Assembly (NCBI GenBank): GCA_014872785.1
Contig: WKFJ01000010.1
Coordinates: 1 to 64,000 of the forward strand
Direction of reading: 5' to 3'
Length of the DNA stretch: 64,000 nt
DNA from: Alteromonadaceae bacterium
GTDB lineage: Bacteria > Pseudomonadota > Gammaproteobacteria > Enterobacterales > Alteromonadaceae
A program made the translations under genes and the position numbers. Position 1 is the stretch's first letter. Each line of letters opens with the position of its first letter. Below are positions 8,034 to 18,697 of the stretch, in pieces. The notes below the pieces were generated by a model. It had not been told where the DNA came from. It did no database searches and saw nothing but the letters and a program-made list of their open reading frames with translations.

Positions 8034-9132
8034 TTAAAGGCCAGATTTCAGACTGGCTTGAATAAATTTGTCCAGATCGCCGTCCAGCACGGCCTGGGTA
8101 TTTCTGGTTTCGACACCAGTACGTAAGTCTTTAATTCGCGAATCATCTAAGACGTATGAGCGAATTTGGCTGCCCCAACCTATGTCAGATTTACTGTCTT
8201 CCATAGCTTGTTTTTCTTCATTTTGCTTTTGCATTTCATATTCATAAAGTTTGGCTTTTAATTGTTTCATCGCCTGATCTTTATTTTTATGCTGCGAGCG
8301 GTCATTCTGACACTGCACTACGATATTAGTTGGCAAGTGAGTAATACGCACGGCTGAATCAGTTCGGTTTACGTGCTGACCACCGGCGCCAGAGGCTCGA
8401 TAAGTATCTATGCGCAAATCTGCAGGATTGATATCTATTTCGATATCGTCGTCCACTTCTGGATAAACAAAAGCGGAAGCGAATGAGGTATGACGACGAT
8501 TACCTGAATCAAACGGTGACTTGCGAACTAAACGATGCACACCGGTTTCGGTTCTCAACCAGCCAAACGCATACTCACCCGAGTAACGAATTGTCGCACT
8601 TTTAATGCCGGCGACTTCACCTTCGGATACTTCTATTAATTCGGTTTTAAACTGATGTTCCTCGCCCCAACGCAAGTACATTCTCAATAGCATATTTGCC
8701 CAGTCTTGTGCTTCTGTGCCGCCAGAGCCGGATTGAATATCAATGTAACAATCGTTGCCATCATTCGGGCCTGCAAACATTCTACGAAACTCTAATTCCT
8801 CGAGTTTCGAGACAAGAGCTTGCAGCTCTGCTTCAGCTTCGTGAAACGTTTCTTCGTCTTCGGCTTCAACCGCAAGCTCCAGAAGACCTTCTACATCTTC
8901 AACACCCTGGTCAAGTTGTAATATGGTGTCTACCACATTTTCCAGGGCGACTTTTTCTTTGCCAAGGGCTTGCGCTCTATCTGGTTCATTCCAGACGTCG
9001 GGAGATTCCAGCTCTCTATTTACTTCTTCTAGGCGTTCTGACTTATGATCAAAGTCAAAGATACCCCCTAAGCAAATTGGTGCGCTCTTTTACATCAGCA
9101 ATACCATTTTGCACAGGATTAATTTCAAACAT
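8034..9132 (-). CDS. prfB: Peptide chain release factor 2, with programmed +1 frameshift
   Basis: The gene is read as 9132-9058 (25 codons from [10 protein letters not shown]), then a +1 shift over an in-frame TGA at 9057-9055, then 9056-8034. The joined product is 365 residues, the usual RF2 length. The stop-recognition tripeptide SPF is in [15 protein letters not shown] and the catalytic GGQ in [17 protein letters not shown]2 reads UGA and UAA and so controls its own frameshift. A naive reading would start the gene at the internal GTG at 8936 and lose the N-terminal domain. It is followed by lysS. Confidence 0.96.
9055..9069 (-). promoter_or_regulatory. prfB recoding site (+1 frameshift signal)
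   Basis: On the minus strand AGGGGG (9069-9064) is followed after TAT by CTTTGA (9060-9055). This is the classic RF2 signal: an internal Shine-Dalgarno three bases before the CUU UGA slip site. Low RF2 slows UGA termination and lets the ribosome slip to the +1 frame. Confidence 0.95.
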
Positions 9133-9287
9133 GCTTTGCTCTATTAACGAACTAAAATAAGGGGCTGGATTTTAACGAATTTAGGCTCGACTGCATAGTA
9201 CTAGAAACGCTATGTTATTGATGTTTTTGCGGCTTTGACATAAAACACTAGTTGTAACCGCCGTTTTTACCAAACTTCATCAACTTG

Positions 9288-9860
9288 CTAAGCCTTTAAC
9301 TTAGCGCACATTGCGGCCACATCACCACCAATAGACTCAATACCCTTTTGTTGTCTTTCATCAAGCAACACCCCCTCTTCATTAAAGGCTTCAAATGCTC
9401 GACTAACTGCACGTTGGTTTGGAATCACATGCATGCTCAAGTTGCCTAACAGCATTCGCAGGCTTACCAAACCACGTAAGCCTCCGAGTCCACCAGGGGA
9501 AGCCGCCATAATCCCAGCAACTTTACCGTTAAATGCCGCCAATGGCGCTTCGCCCGGAGCGCTACGCGATGCCCAATCAATCGCGTTTTTGAGCAGTGCA
9601 CTGTAACCGCTGTTGTACTCTGGTGACGCTATTAGCACACCGTCATGTTGAATTAATAAGTCTTTGAAAGACTGCGCGGCCTCAGGCATGCCCTTTTCGG
9701 CTTCTAAGTCTTCATTAAAAATAGGCATATCGAAATCGTTCAGGTCTATTAACGTTACTTCCGCACCCGCTTTTTGTGCGCCATTAGCGGCCACCGCCAC
9801 TAATTTCTTGTTGTAAGAGTTTTTTCGCGCACTTCCAGCAAACGCTAAAATTTTAGTCAT
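9288..9860 (-). CDS. NADPH-dependent FMN reductase family protein
   Basis: A 190-residue flavodoxin-fold protein. I use the start at 9860 (MTKILAFAGSARKNS), which has GAGG 8 bases upstream. The phosphate loop GSARKNSYN, the ASPEYNSGYSALLKNAIDW segment and the later Gly-rich ASPGGLGGLRGL are typical of NAD(P)H:FMN/quinone/azo reductases of the YieF/ChrR type. It stands alone between prfB and the PadR locus. The physiological acceptor cannot be read from the sequence. Confidence 0.85.
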   Translation of the reverse strand: MTKILAFAGSARKNSYNKKLVAVAANGAQKAGAEVTLIDLNDFDMPIFNEDLEAEKGMPEAAQSFKDLLIQHDGVLIASPEYNSGYSALLKNAIDWASRSAPGEAPLAAFNGKVAGIMAASPGGLGGLRGLVSLRMLLGNLSMHVIPNQRAVSRAFEAFNEEGVLLDERQQKGIESIGGDVAAMCAKLKA

Positions 9861-10210
9861 TAGCCATACCTCATAAACCATATTTGTCTATAAGACTAGT
9901 TGGCGAATTCAATATCGACAATTCAATCACAAGAAATCAAGTTAAAAGTAGATAGCGGAACAATGGAGTCAAGTTTTTAGCGCTTTGCCCCCTTCTTCCA
10001 TTACACCTTAAAGCCGTTGGTCAAACTTCATAAATGCTCCTACCGATTCCTTCGACTGTTCAAATAGTCACCAATTAATACTTGACCACGCATACTATGT
10101 GATATACAGTACAAATATACTATGCAACATACAGTGTTCTATACATAGTATCAATCACATGCTGCACTATCTGATTGTGTGTGCCATAGACAACTGATTG
10201 AGGCTCTCTT
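9861..10210 (+). promoter_or_regulatory. Intergenic region with padR promoter and repeated operator half-sites
   Basis: About 350 bases without a gene. A fair sigma-70 promoter is TTGACC (10082-10087), 17 bases, TACAGT (10105-10110). ATACTATG occurs at 10092-10099 and 10117-10124, and its inverse CATAGTAT at 10144-10151; ATGTGAT (10097) and ATCACAT (10154) form a second inverted pair. These overlap the promoter and fit autorepression by the PadR protein encoded at 10211. The left part (9861-10080) shows nothing notable. Confidence 0.45.
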
Positions 10211-10549
10211 ATGAGTGAACAAGAAAAGTTAGACAAACTAAAGCAAGAACTAAGGCGCGGCGCTTTAGTGTTAGCCGTGTTGCTGCAATTGCGACACGAG
10301 CACTATGGTTATTCGCTTCGTAAAGCGCTAATCGATGCCGGCATTGAAATTGAAGAAAGCACTCTTTATCCGCTTATCCGTAGGCTTGAAACGCAGGGTT
10401 TACTGGACAGCGAGTGGCGAGAGGAAGCGAAGCGTAAGAAGCGCTTTTACCGAATCTCAGACATGGGTCATACGATTCTCCAACAGCTACTTAAAGAATG
10501 GCGTTCAATGAACCAAAGTATTGAACAAATATCGACAACATTGGATTAA
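10211..10549 (+). CDS. PadR-family transcriptional regulator
   Basis: A 112-residue winged-helix protein. YGYSLRKALIDAGIEIEEST followed by LYPLIRRLETQGLLDSEW is the PadR signature, with the basic wing EEAKRKKRFYRIS. It lies 15 bases upstream of a HAAS-domain membrane protein, a widespread two-gene module. It probably represses its own operon through the ATACTATG repeats upstream; the inducing signal is unknown. Confidence 0.9.
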   Translation: MSEQEKLDKLKQELRRGALVLAVLLQLRHEHYGYSLRKALIDAGIEIEESTLYPLIRRLETQGLLDSEWREEAKRKKRFYRISDMGHTILQQLLKEWRSMNQSIEQISTTLD

Positions 10550-10564
10550 TACAGGAGCGGCATT

Positions 10565-11509
10565 ATGAAATTGGTTGAGAATTATTTAGATGAGGTGGCG
10601 TCACAACTGCCACAAACCGACAGAGAAGACATCATCGCTGAACTGGGATCTATTATCGAAGCCAAAATGGATGACATTACCGAGCGCCGCGGCACTGAGC
10701 CTAATGAAACACAAGTCGCCAGCATCTTAAAAGAAATGGGACACCCCAATAAAGTTGCTGCTCAGTACGGTGCCCAACAATACTTGATTGGCCCTGGCTT
10801 GTTTCACCCTTACAAAAAAGTACTGAAGTTAACCGTTATTGCGGTAGTCACCATTCAACTGCTTGTGGCGCTAAGCAGCACTATGTTCACTGATGGCGTA
10901 CGCATATCGGCTATTGGTTTGATGTTTGATTTGGCTTCTACAGCACTCTATACCGGATTTTGGGTGACAGTTGCTTTCGCCACAATGGAATACTCTGGCG
11001 ACAAATTAGATTGGTTTGATAAATGGGAACCGTTGGCGCTTTCTAGAGCAAAGCGCATCGCTGCTAGTCGCGAAGATGCCAACATTAACGTCATTACCGA
11101 TGCAGTGATATTTATTTGGTGGAATAACTGGTTCGGCAAAAACCATGACATGCCATTTACGCCGAACGATTTCCCAGTAATGGCGACCGGGGTGTACGAT
11201 ATCGTCTATTGGCCAATCAATGTATTGTTGATTACTAGCTTAACGTTTTATACCTGGCAATTGGTTCAATGTTACTGGACGAAACTACGCCTACAGTTGG
11301 CCATTATAATTGATATTGCGTCAGTTATTGTGTTGGGTTACATGATTCAAGCTGGCGATTTATTTGCATTGAAAGTAACCAATGAAAATGCGGCAATCAT
11401 TCTCGACAAAGTAAATTTTAGCGTCAGCGTCGTCTTAGCTGTTATTATTGGCTTTGTTCTATACGACATTTATGGACACCTTAAGAATTGGCGCAAACTT
11501 GCCAGCTAA
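10565..11509 (+). CDS. HAAS-domain membrane protein (PadR partner)
   Basis: A 314-residue protein. Residues 1-75 form the HAAS helical domain (VENYLDEVASQLPQTDREDI and GTEPNETQVASILKEMGHPNKVAAQY), a domain typically paired with PadR regulators. About five to six hydrophobic helices follow (near 90-115, 120-140, 215-235, 245-262, 285-305). AGGAG lies upstream and the gene is the second of the operon. It could sequester or sense for the PadR protein, which is inference from the family context. Confidence 0.8.
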   Translation: MKLVENYLDEVASQLPQTDREDIIAELGSIIEAKMDDITERRGTEPNETQVASILKEMGHPNKVAAQYGAQQYLIGPGLFHPYKKVLKLTVIAVVTIQLLVALSSTMFTDGVRISAIGLMFDLASTALYTGFWVTVAFATMEYSGDKLDWFDKWEPLALSRAKRIAASREDANINVITDAVIFIWWNNWFGKNHDMPFTPNDFPVMATGVYDIVYWPINVLLITSLTFYTWQLVQCYWTKLRLQLAIIIDIASVIVLGYMIQAGDLFALKVTNENAAIILDKVNFSVSVVLAVIIGFVLYDIYGHLKNWRKLAS

Positions 11510-11523
11510 TCCAGATGATTCCT

Positions 11524-11559
11524 CCCCTGTGTCAACGCATGATTCAGGGGCGTTTTTTT
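11524..11559 (+). terminator. Rho-independent terminator after the PadR-HAAS operon
   Basis: CCCCTG (11524-11529) pairs with CAGGGG (11545-11550), followed by CG and seven T. It sits between convergent genes. Confidence 0.8.
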
Positions 11560-11574
11560 GAATCACTGATGCGC

Positions 11575-12429
11575 TCAAACTATCAAAGATTTTTTGTCCC
11601 TCAACGCGGCCAAGATAAATTGCATAAAGTGCTTAATTCTAGGCGTCTCAATTAGATTCTTATGAGTTAATAACCACATCTCTTGAGCCGAAATATGCTC
11701 CGGCACAATGGGTTGCAACTGCTCAAATGCAGCAGCAATGTACTTAGCACCAATCACCAACCCATAACCATCTGCCGCAGCTTTATGCCTTAAGACTAAA
11801 TCATCGATGGTCAAGTTTACTGGTGCGTTGGGATAAGGTGAACGTTTCAACATGGTTTGCACAAATGCAGTATCACTACTCGTTATCCAGGCATATTCGT
11901 TTTCACTCACCCCATCGAGATAACGCTGAGTGGCGTAGAAGCCTAGCGATACAGGAAACAATCTATAACCCACTAAATCATCACCGGGTTTATCAGCAAC
12001 ACGAAGCACAACATCCGCTTCATTTAGCGCTACATTAGCAAAACTATAACCCGTATCAACGTTGAGTTTGATTGCTGGATGCCGCGAGGTGTACTCGGTG
12101 ATATCAGGTAACAGCAAGAACTCCAAAATTGCAGGTGGTACAGAAAAAGTAATGGCACCGGACAGCTCAGTATCATGCTGATATGCGCGTTCACGAGTTT
12201 GAATTTCGCGTTGTATCCAGTGGGCGGTTATTAGCATTTGCTGACCGTAGTCACTGACTCTTAAGCCTTGCGCATGTTGTTCAATTACCAGACTGGGATG
12301 GGTGTCATTAATACGGGCAATTCTGCGAGAAAGCGTCGCGTGGTTTTGATTCAACAATCGCGAAGCTGCTCTCAGCGTTTTACCCTCATGTACCGCGATT
12401 AAAATGCGATAGTCATCCCAATTGTCCAT
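11575..12429 (-). CDS. LysR-family transcriptional regulator
   Basis: A 284-residue regulator. The N-terminal helix-turn-helix is DDYRILIAVHEGKTLRAASR followed by LLNQNHATLSRRIARI. The rest is the periplasmic-binding-like effector domain, with GYRLFPVSLGFYATQRYL at its middle. It follows a small SnoaL-like secreted protein by 14 bases on the same strand and is likely co-transcribed with it. Effector and targets are unknown. Confidence 0.88.
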   Translation of the reverse strand: MDNWDDYRILIAVHEGKTLRAASRLLNQNHATLSRRIARINDTHPSLVIEQHAQGLRVSDYGQQMLITAHWIQREIQTRERAYQHDTELSGAITFSVPPAILEFLLLPDITEYTSRHPAIKLNVDTGYSFANVALNEADVVLRVADKPGDDLVGYRLFPVSLGFYATQRYLDGVSENEYAWITSSDTAFVQTMLKRSPYPNAPVNLTIDDLVLRHKAAADGYGLVIGAKYIAAAFEQLQPIVPEHISAQEMWLLTHKNLIETPRIKHFMQFILAALRDKKSLIV

Positions 12430-12443
12430 ACTGCCTCTAATCG

Positions 12444-12926
12444 TTATTGTGTGAACTCGGGTTTGTGCACAGTGAAGGCTGCAATTCGCCAGCCGCTGTC
12501 ACCATTTTGTACCAGATAAGTGGCACCGACTCTATTGAATACTTCGCCGGCCTTGTCAAATCTCACAGCGACATTTTGAACAAGTGCTAACTTGGTGTCG
12601 AGCTGGGTTATATTCACGCTCTCCCATTTTACCGAAGCAACACCCTGGGACTTTAAACTACCCAAGAAACGCTGTACCTGGGCATCCATTTGATCAGCAG
12701 TGGCAACAGACTGCCCACTTCCGTTTGAAACCAACATGACGTTGTCATGGTAAAGTTTGATGTTGTTATCAAACTGTTCTTCAGAAATATACTGGTTGTA
12801 TTTATTCATATAGCTAACAAAAAGCGCTTCGATTTGCGCCTCATCAGATGCAGTTGATTTGGCTTGAACGCTAACAGTTGAGCTTAAGCCAATAAGTAAA
12901 ACGACAACGACTTTGAGTAATTTCAT
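12444..12926 (-). CDS. Secreted SnoaL/DUF4440-like protein
   Basis: A 160-residue protein with a signal peptide (about 1-22, ending VQAKS). The mature part resembles the NTF2-like cone fold: an N-terminal helix pair (DEAQIEALFVSYMNKYNQYI), NIKLYHDNVMLVSNGSGQSV in the middle and a C-terminal sheet ending GDSGWRIAAFTVHKPEF. GAGGA precedes the start. Enzyme or carrier function cannot be told. The LysR gene downstream may regulate it. Confidence 0.7.
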   Translation of the reverse strand: MKLLKVVVVLLIGLSSTVSVQAKSTASDEAQIEALFVSYMNKYNQYISEEQFDNNIKLYHDNVMLVSNGSGQSVATADQMDAQVQRFLGSLKSQGVASVKWESVNITQLDTKLALVQNVAVRFDKAGEVFNRVGATYLVQNGDSGWRIAAFTVHKPEFTQ

Positions 12927-13040
12927 AGGTTGTTCCTCACAAGAATAAGTGAACTAAATACTAGCAATGGGTTTACTCAACTGTCGTGGTTCATTTTTAT
13001 TTTACCTATAATTAATTTTGAACCAATTAATACTAACGCA

Positions 13041-13064
13041 AAAAAAACCGCCTGACGGCGGTTC
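13041..13064 (-). terminator. Rho-independent terminator of argS
   Basis: AACCGCC (13047-13053), TGAC loop and GGCGGTT (13058-13064) form a 7-base stem; eight A on the plus strand give the U tract for minus-strand transcripts. Confidence 0.85.
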
Positions 13065-13080
13065 TTTAAAAAAATGTTTT

Positions 13081-14817
13081 TTACATTTTTTCCATGGTAT
13101 CGATACCTAGCAAATCCAATCCTAACTTCAAGGTTTTAGCTGTTGCTGCAGCAAGCTGCAAACGGCTATTTTTATCAGACTCACTTACATCGGCCTTGAG
13201 TATTGGGCAAGCCTCGTAAAACGACATGAAATTACTTGCCAATTCGTAAAGATAAGTACATAGCACATGTGGAGTCGCTTCATTAGCGACTTGTTGCAGT
13301 GCCTCTTGGAACTGAACCAACTTGACTGCTAATACTTTCTCTTGTGGCGCCTGTACCGAAATATCGCCTTTAAGCTCAGTCGCACTCACGCCAGCTTTTC
13401 GGAAGATACTTAAAATACGGGTGTAAGCATATTGCAGGTAAGGTGCTGTATTACCTTCAAAGCTCAGCATTGAGTCCCAATTAAAGATGTAATCGGTGGT
13501 GCGGTTTTTACTAAGATCCGCATACTTTACTGCACCAATACCTACCTTACGAGCGACTTCTTTTGACTCTTCTTCCGTTAAATCAGATTCACGCGCCAAC
13601 ACCAATTTTTCAGCCCGCTCAACCGCTTCATCTAACAAATCAGCAAGCTTAATCGTGCCGCCTGAGCGAGTTTTAAAAGGTTTGCCATCGGCACCTAACA
13701 TCATGCCAAATGGACAGTGCTCATAAGTAGTTTCTGGTCGACTGAACCCTGCTTTGCGGCCAACAATTTCAGTTTGTTTAAAGTGCAGCGCCTGGCGCGC
13801 ATCAGTAAAAATAAGGTTGCGATCAGCTTGCAAATCGAACGAGCGATAACGCATGGCCGCTAAATCGGTAGTGGAATACAGATAACCGCCACCCGACTTT
13901 TGTACAATGTACACCGCTGGGTTACCCTCTTTATCTGCTAGCTCTTCGATGAAAACGACCTGTGCGCCTTGATCTTCAACGGCAATCCCCTGCTCTTTTA
14001 GCTTGGCAATTACATCTGCTAGTTGGTCGTTATAGGCGCTCTCACCCATCACATCTTGGCGCGAAAGAGTAACGCCCAATTTTTGATAAACATCTTCACT
14101 ATGCGCGATTGAGATATCGATAAACTGCTGCCAAAGTTTCATGCAATCAGCATCGCCGCTTTGCAGTTTAACCACTTGCTCACGGGCGCGGTTGGCAAAA
14201 TCTTCTTCTTCGTCAAATCGTACTTTTGCAGCTCGGTAAAACTCTTCCAAGTCTGATAATGCCGTTTCTGCAACTTCATTGCTCTTTAGCTTGTCGCTGA
14301 AGTGCGCGAGCAGCATGCCAAATTGTGTGCCCCAGTCACCCATGTGATTTTGACGAATGACGTCATTGCCCATGAACTCAAGCGTTTTTACCACTGCGTC
14401 ACCAATGATGGTAGAACGCAAATGACCTACGTGCATTTCCTTAGCGAGGTTTGGGGAGGAGTAATCTACCACAACTTTTTGCGGTTCAAATTTCTCGTAT
14501 CCTAGTGTCTCACTGGTATTAATATTGGCCACTTGGCTTGCTAAAAATTCTTGAGCCAAATGTATGTTTATAAAACCCGGACCTGCCACTTCTAACTTCT
14601 CGGCAATACCATCGAGTTCTACTGCTGCTACGATGGAATCAGCTATATCGCGTGGCTTTTGTTTCAACGCTTTTGCAAGCGCCATGGCACCGTTAAATTG
14701 GTAATCGCCAAAACCCGCTCGCGTGGCTTGTGTCAATGGAGTGGGCGCGTCTTCTGGAGCACCGATTGCAACTAATGCGGCTTTAAATTTGGTTAGTAGT
14801 AATGAATGAATGTTCAT
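13081..14817 (-). CDS. argS: Arginyl-tRNA synthetase
   Basis: A 578-residue class I synthetase. The start at 14817 ([15 protein letters not shown]) follows AAGGA; an open extension to 14973 overlaps prfC and is not family-like. The N-terminal Add-1 domain is followed by the HIGH-type motif in [18 protein letters not shown]. The C-terminal DALR anticodon domain ends [14 protein letters not shown]. Length equals that of bacterial ArgS. It lies 13 bases downstream of prfC. Confidence 0.97.
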   Translation of the reverse strand: MNIHSLLLTKFKAALVAIGAPEDAPTPLTQATRAGFGDYQFNGAMALAKALKQKPRDIADSIVAAVELDGIAEKLEVAGPGFINIHLAQEFLASQVANINTSETLGYEKFEPQKVVVDYSSPNLAKEMHVGHLRSTIIGDAVVKTLEFMGNDVIRQNHMGDWGTQFGMLLAHFSDKLKSNEVAETALSDLEEFYRAAKVRFDEEEDFANRAREQVVKLQSGDADCMKLWQQFIDISIAHSEDVYQKLGVTLSRQDVMGESAYNDQLADVIAKLKEQGIAVEDQGAQVVFIEELADKEGNPAVYIVQKSGGGYLYSTTDLAAMRYRSFDLQADRNLIFTDARQALHFKQTEIVGRKAGFSRPETTYEHCPFGMMLGADGKPFKTRSGGTIKLADLLDEAVERAEKLVLARESDLTEEESKEVARKVGIGAVKYADLSKNRTTDYIFNWDSMLSFEGNTAPYLQYAYTRILSIFRKAGVSATELKGDISVQAPQEKVLAVKLVQFQEALQQVANEATPHVLCTYLYELASNFMSFYEACPILKADVSESDKNSRLQLAAATAKTLKLGLDLLGIDTMEKM

Positions 14818-14830
14818 TGTAATCCTTAAA

Positions 14831-16408
14831 TTAGTGCTCACGTGTATGGTGGAATGTGACCTCAGGGTAACGTTCTTGAGAAATTGACAGATTAACCATG
14901 GTAGGCGCGATGTAAGTAAGGTTATCCCCGCCATCGAGTGCCAAATTAGGTTCACATTTGCGTCGGAACTCATCTAACTTTTTCTGGTCGTCTGATGTTA
15001 CCCAACGCGCCGTGGCCACGTTTACCCCTTCGTATAGTGCATCTACGTTATATTCAGATTTAAGGCGTGCTACCACAACATCAAACTGGAGCACACCGAC
15101 TGCGCCAACAATCAAGTCGTTATTGATAAGCGGCCTAAATACTTGCACAGCCCCTTCTTCAGATAACTGAATTAAGCCTTTTAGCAACTGTTTTTGCTTT
15201 AACGGGTCACGTAAACGAATGCGTTTGAATAACTCCGGAGCGAAGTTTGGTATGCCTGTGAATTGCAATTTTTCACCGGTGGTAAAGGTATCGCCAATTT
15301 GAATAGAACCGTGGTTATGCAGTCCGATAATATCTCCTGCATAAGCTTCTTCTAATACCGAACGATCCCCAGCGAGGAACGTCAGTGCATCAGAGATGCG
15401 TACGTCTTTACCAACACGTGGTTGATACATTTTCATGCCCTTTTCGTATTTTCCCGACACGATTCGGCAAAAGGCGATACGGTCTCGGTGTTTGGGATCC
15501 ATATTGGCTTGGATTTTAAACACAAAACCTGAGAATTTGTTTTCTTCAGCTTCAACAGTGCGAACCTGAGTTTCGCGAGATTGTGGTTTTGGTGCCCAAT
15601 CAGTTAGACCATCTAACATGTGATCCACACCAAAGTTCCCAAGTGCTGTACCAAAGTACACAGGTGTTAGGTCGCCACGTAAGAATTCATCTAAGTCGAA
15701 CTCATGAGAAGCACCTTGCACTAGCTCCAACATATCGCGAAGTTCATCGGCATAAGAACCGATCGCCTCATCAAGTTCAGGGTTATCAAGTCCTTTGATG
15801 ACCTTGCCATCCTGAATGGTATGCCCCATTCCCGTTTGGTACAAAATGGTCTCGTCGCGCAGCAAGTGATATACGCCTTTGAATTCTTTACCCATGCCAA
15901 TCGGCCAGGTAATAGGCGCACACTTGATATTCAGAACCTCTTCCACTTCATCGAGTAACTCAATGGGATCTCTGATGTCGCGGTCGAGCTTATTCATAAA
16001 TGTCACAATTGGCGTCGTACGCAAGCGCGTTACTTCCATCAGCTTAATGGTTCTAGCCTCAACACCTTTAGCCGAGTCAATCACCATCAAACACGAATCT
16101 ACTGCGGTGAGCGTACGATACGTATCTTCTGAAAAGTCTTCGTGTCCCGGCGTATCCAATAGGTTCACTAACTTATCAGCGTATGGGAACTGCATGACGG
16201 ACGTAGTAACTGAGATACCACGTTCTTTTTCCATTTCCATCCAGTCAGACTTAGCGTGCTGACCTGATTTCTTGCCTTTAACAGTACCCGCTGTTTGCAA
16301 CGCGTTTCCGAATAAAAGAACTTTTTCGGTAATGGTGGTTTTACCAGCATCGGGGTGCGAAATAATCGCAAATGTGCGGCGCTTATCGACTTCTTCTTGA
16401 TACGACAT
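14831..16408 (-). CDS. prfC: Peptide chain release factor 3 (GTPase)
   Basis: A 525-residue translation GTPase that recycles RF1/RF2 from the ribosome. G1 is [14 protein letters not shown], the switch 2 element is [14 protein letters not shown], and NKLD and SAKG follow. Domain 2 and the RF3 C-terminal domain (after about 385) are present. Length matches E. coli RF3. It lies between rimI and argS. Confidence 0.97.
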   Translation of the reverse strand: MSYQEEVDKRRTFAIISHPDAGKTTITEKVLLFGNALQTAGTVKGKKSGQHAKSDWMEMEKERGISVTTSVMQFPYADKLVNLLDTPGHEDFSEDTYRTLTAVDSCLMVIDSAKGVEARTIKLMEVTRLRTTPIVTFMNKLDRDIRDPIELLDEVEEVLNIKCAPITWPIGMGKEFKGVYHLLRDETILYQTGMGHTIQDGKVIKGLDNPELDEAIGSYADELRDMLELVQGASHEFDLDEFLRGDLTPVYFGTALGNFGVDHMLDGLTDWAPKPQSRETQVRTVEAEENKFSGFVFKIQANMDPKHRDRIAFCRIVSGKYEKGMKMYQPRVGKDVRISDALTFLAGDRSVLEEAYAGDIIGLHNHGSIQIGDTFTTGEKLQFTGIPNFAPELFKRIRLRDPLKQKQLLKGLIQLSEEGAVQVFRPLINNDLIVGAVGVLQFDVVVARLKSEYNVDALYEGVNVATARWVTSDDQKKLDEFRRKCEPNLALDGGDNLTYIAPTMVNLSISQERYPEVTFHHTREH

Positions 16409-16507
16409 AAAGTGAATTCTGAATTAAATTTTCGCGTTTATAAATTGGCTGCGGAGTATACCTGTTAACAGGCGATTTTTGAATGCGTAGAAGAGTTTAT
16501 CTGTGCT

Positions 16508-16945
16508 TTAGGCCAGTATCTTTTTCATGATGAGCGCATCTTCACGTCCAGAATCCGCAGGATAGTAATTTTTGCGTGTTTCAATGAGTTCAAACTCGTA
16601 GGAACGATAAAGGTGAAGTGCAGCCGCATTAGATGCGCGCACTTCCAACCAACAGTCGAGTGCTTTGCGAGATTCGCATTGTTCAATGAAACGTTCGAGG
16701 AGCTTGCGCCCATGGCCTTGCCCCCTAGCCTGTTCAGCAATACCAATATCCATTAGCGTAGCCTCTACAGCGGCTAGCAGCCCCACGTAATACCCCGTAA
16801 CTTTGCCATCCACCAGCAAGTGTTCACAAAAATAGGGCTCGGTTAAACAATCTACAAAAACTTTTTCAGACCAAGGAAATTGATGACAGGTTTCTTGTAA
16901 TAAAAACGCATCGGAGTAATTTTCAAGAGTGATGGTTTGAAACAT
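16508..16945 (-). CDS. rimI: Ribosomal protein S18-alanine N-acetyltransferase
   Basis: A 145-residue GNAT protein. The acetyl-CoA loop is IAEQARGQGHGRKLL, and ALDCWLEVRASNAAALHLYRSYEF followed by YYPADSGREDALIM is typical of RimI. It starts 8 bases after holD, the same order as in E. coli (holD-rimI), which supports the assignment. Confidence 0.93.
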   Translation of the reverse strand: MFQTITLENYSDAFLLQETCHQFPWSEKVFVDCLTEPYFCEHLLVDGKVTGYYVGLLAAVEATLMDIGIAEQARGQGHGRKLLERFIEQCESRKALDCWLEVRASNAAALHLYRSYEFELIETRKNYYPADSGREDALIMKKILA

Positions 16946-16953
16946 TATGGAAC

Positions 16954-17598
<645 letters not shown>

Positions 17599-17618
17599 GT
17601 GATTTGACTGTCGCGAGT

Positions 17619-17695
17619 TGGCAGGGGTGGAGGGACTCGAACCCCCAACCATCGGTTTTGGAGACCGCTGTTCTACCAATTGGAACTACACCCCT
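17619..17695 (-). tRNA. trpT: tRNA-Trp (anticodon CCA)
   Basis: A 77-base cloverleaf read from 17695: acceptor AGGGGTG pairs with CACCCCT, the D-arm is GTTC/GAAC, the anticodon loop is CTCCAAA, the T-arm is GGGGG/CCCTC with loop TTCGAGT, and G-CCA is encoded. The anticodon stem (GCGGT/ACCGA) has a G27-A43 mismatch at its base. It lies 20 bases upstream of holD on the same strand. Confidence 0.97.
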
Positions 17696-17821
17696 AACGC
17701 GACTAAGCACTGGACGCGGCATTTTACTGAGAAATACGAAAAGGTAAAGCACTTTCGAAATATACGTCTTACATTTAGTTTGTTTGCAGTTTAATTGAAC
17801 AATACGCCACTTTTTTGCACA

Positions 17822-18667
17822 TTATTCGGCCATCTTTTCGAGTAACTGCTCTCTTAAGTTTTCTAAGTCAATTTCATTCATATCGTAGCGTTCCAAAATA
17901 GAGTCCTCCACCTGCGCCCACTCTGGATCATTAGCGTCACCATTTGTCTCATAGCTAACTGCATGACGAGCTAACTTCAAGATACTCATGAGATCCAGTG
18001 CAGTATCTGACAACTCCCCGGAGGTGTACAACCCTTCCACATCCATCTGATAGTAAATAACTTCAATCATAATGGCTGGCAATTTCCATTTCTGTCCCAG
18101 TATCGCACTAATAGTGCAATGGGAAGTGCCATATTTACCACGCTCCTCTTCCACAACCGCTGGCCAACCTTCGGACGCAGCCATATCCATCATCTCACCA
18201 TAGTCATCGTATTCGAGCACCATGATCGGAATACCGGCGTTGTGAAACAGTCCTAACATGTAAGAGTGGTCTTTTAAATTTGGCTTTCGCATTAAATCTG
18301 CAGCAATTGACGCTGCATTGGCGACTTTAGTCGCGGTATCCCAAAAATCTGCAAGTTTTTCGGCCTGCCCCATAGAGCTTTTTAGCGCAACTGACTTAAC
18401 GAGCGGCAGCAATCGTTTGAAACCTAAGGTCATTACCGCTTGTTGGATGGATTGAATCTCTTTGGCTCGTCTAAACGCCGCAGAATTGACAACTTGTAGC
18501 ACCGCCGATGAAATACCCACATCAGCTGCAATGGTAGAAGCGATCTTAGATACATCAGGCTCTGGCTTTTTCGCCTCCTCACCAATTTTTATTAACGCTT
18601 CAGGTCTAGGTGGGATTGTTATTTTTTGAAGAATGGCCTTTTCGGTGGCAGTGATTGCAATACCCAT
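17822..18667 (-). CDS. HDOD-domain protein
   Basis: A 281-residue cytoplasmic protein. The HDOD core covers about residues 14-210: PPRPEALIKIGEEAKKPEPD, VGISSAVLQVVNSAAF, then QAVMTLGFKRLLPLV and LGLFHNAGIPIM. The HD metal pair is not kept as in true phosphohydrolases, as usual for HDOD. The C-terminal helix is acidic. Such proteins act in signalling (two-component or c-di-GMP networks). No partner gene is visible next to it. Confidence 0.85.
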   Translation of the reverse strand: MGIAITATEKAILQKITIPPRPEALIKIGEEAKKPEPDVSKIASTIAADVGISSAVLQVVNSAAFRRAKEIQSIQQAVMTLGFKRLLPLVKSVALKSSMGQAEKLADFWDTATKVANAASIAADLMRKPNLKDHSYMLGLFHNAGIPIMVLEYDDYGEMMDMAASEGWPAVVEEERGKYGTSHCTISAILGQKWKLPAIMIEVIYYQMDVEGLYTSGELSDTALDLMSILKLARHAVSYETNGDANDPEWAQVEDSILERYDMNEIDLENLREQLLEKMAE

Positions 18668-18697
18668 AATGCTCTTCTAGTGGTTATTGTTATATGC

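Noticed and set aside
8696..9160. Plus-strand open frame opposite prfB
   Set aside because: Antisense shadow of prfB without protein-like composition.
9288..12926. Possible mobile island (PadR, LysR, reductase)
   Set aside because: No integrase, direct repeats or tRNA edge was found; base composition looks like the neighbours.
14818..14973. N-terminal extension of argS
   Set aside because: It overlaps prfC, and ArgS of normal length starts at 14817 after AAGGA.
15879..16262. 127-codon plus-strand frame opposite prfC
   Set aside because: Antisense shadow; prfC has all GTPase motifs on the other strand.
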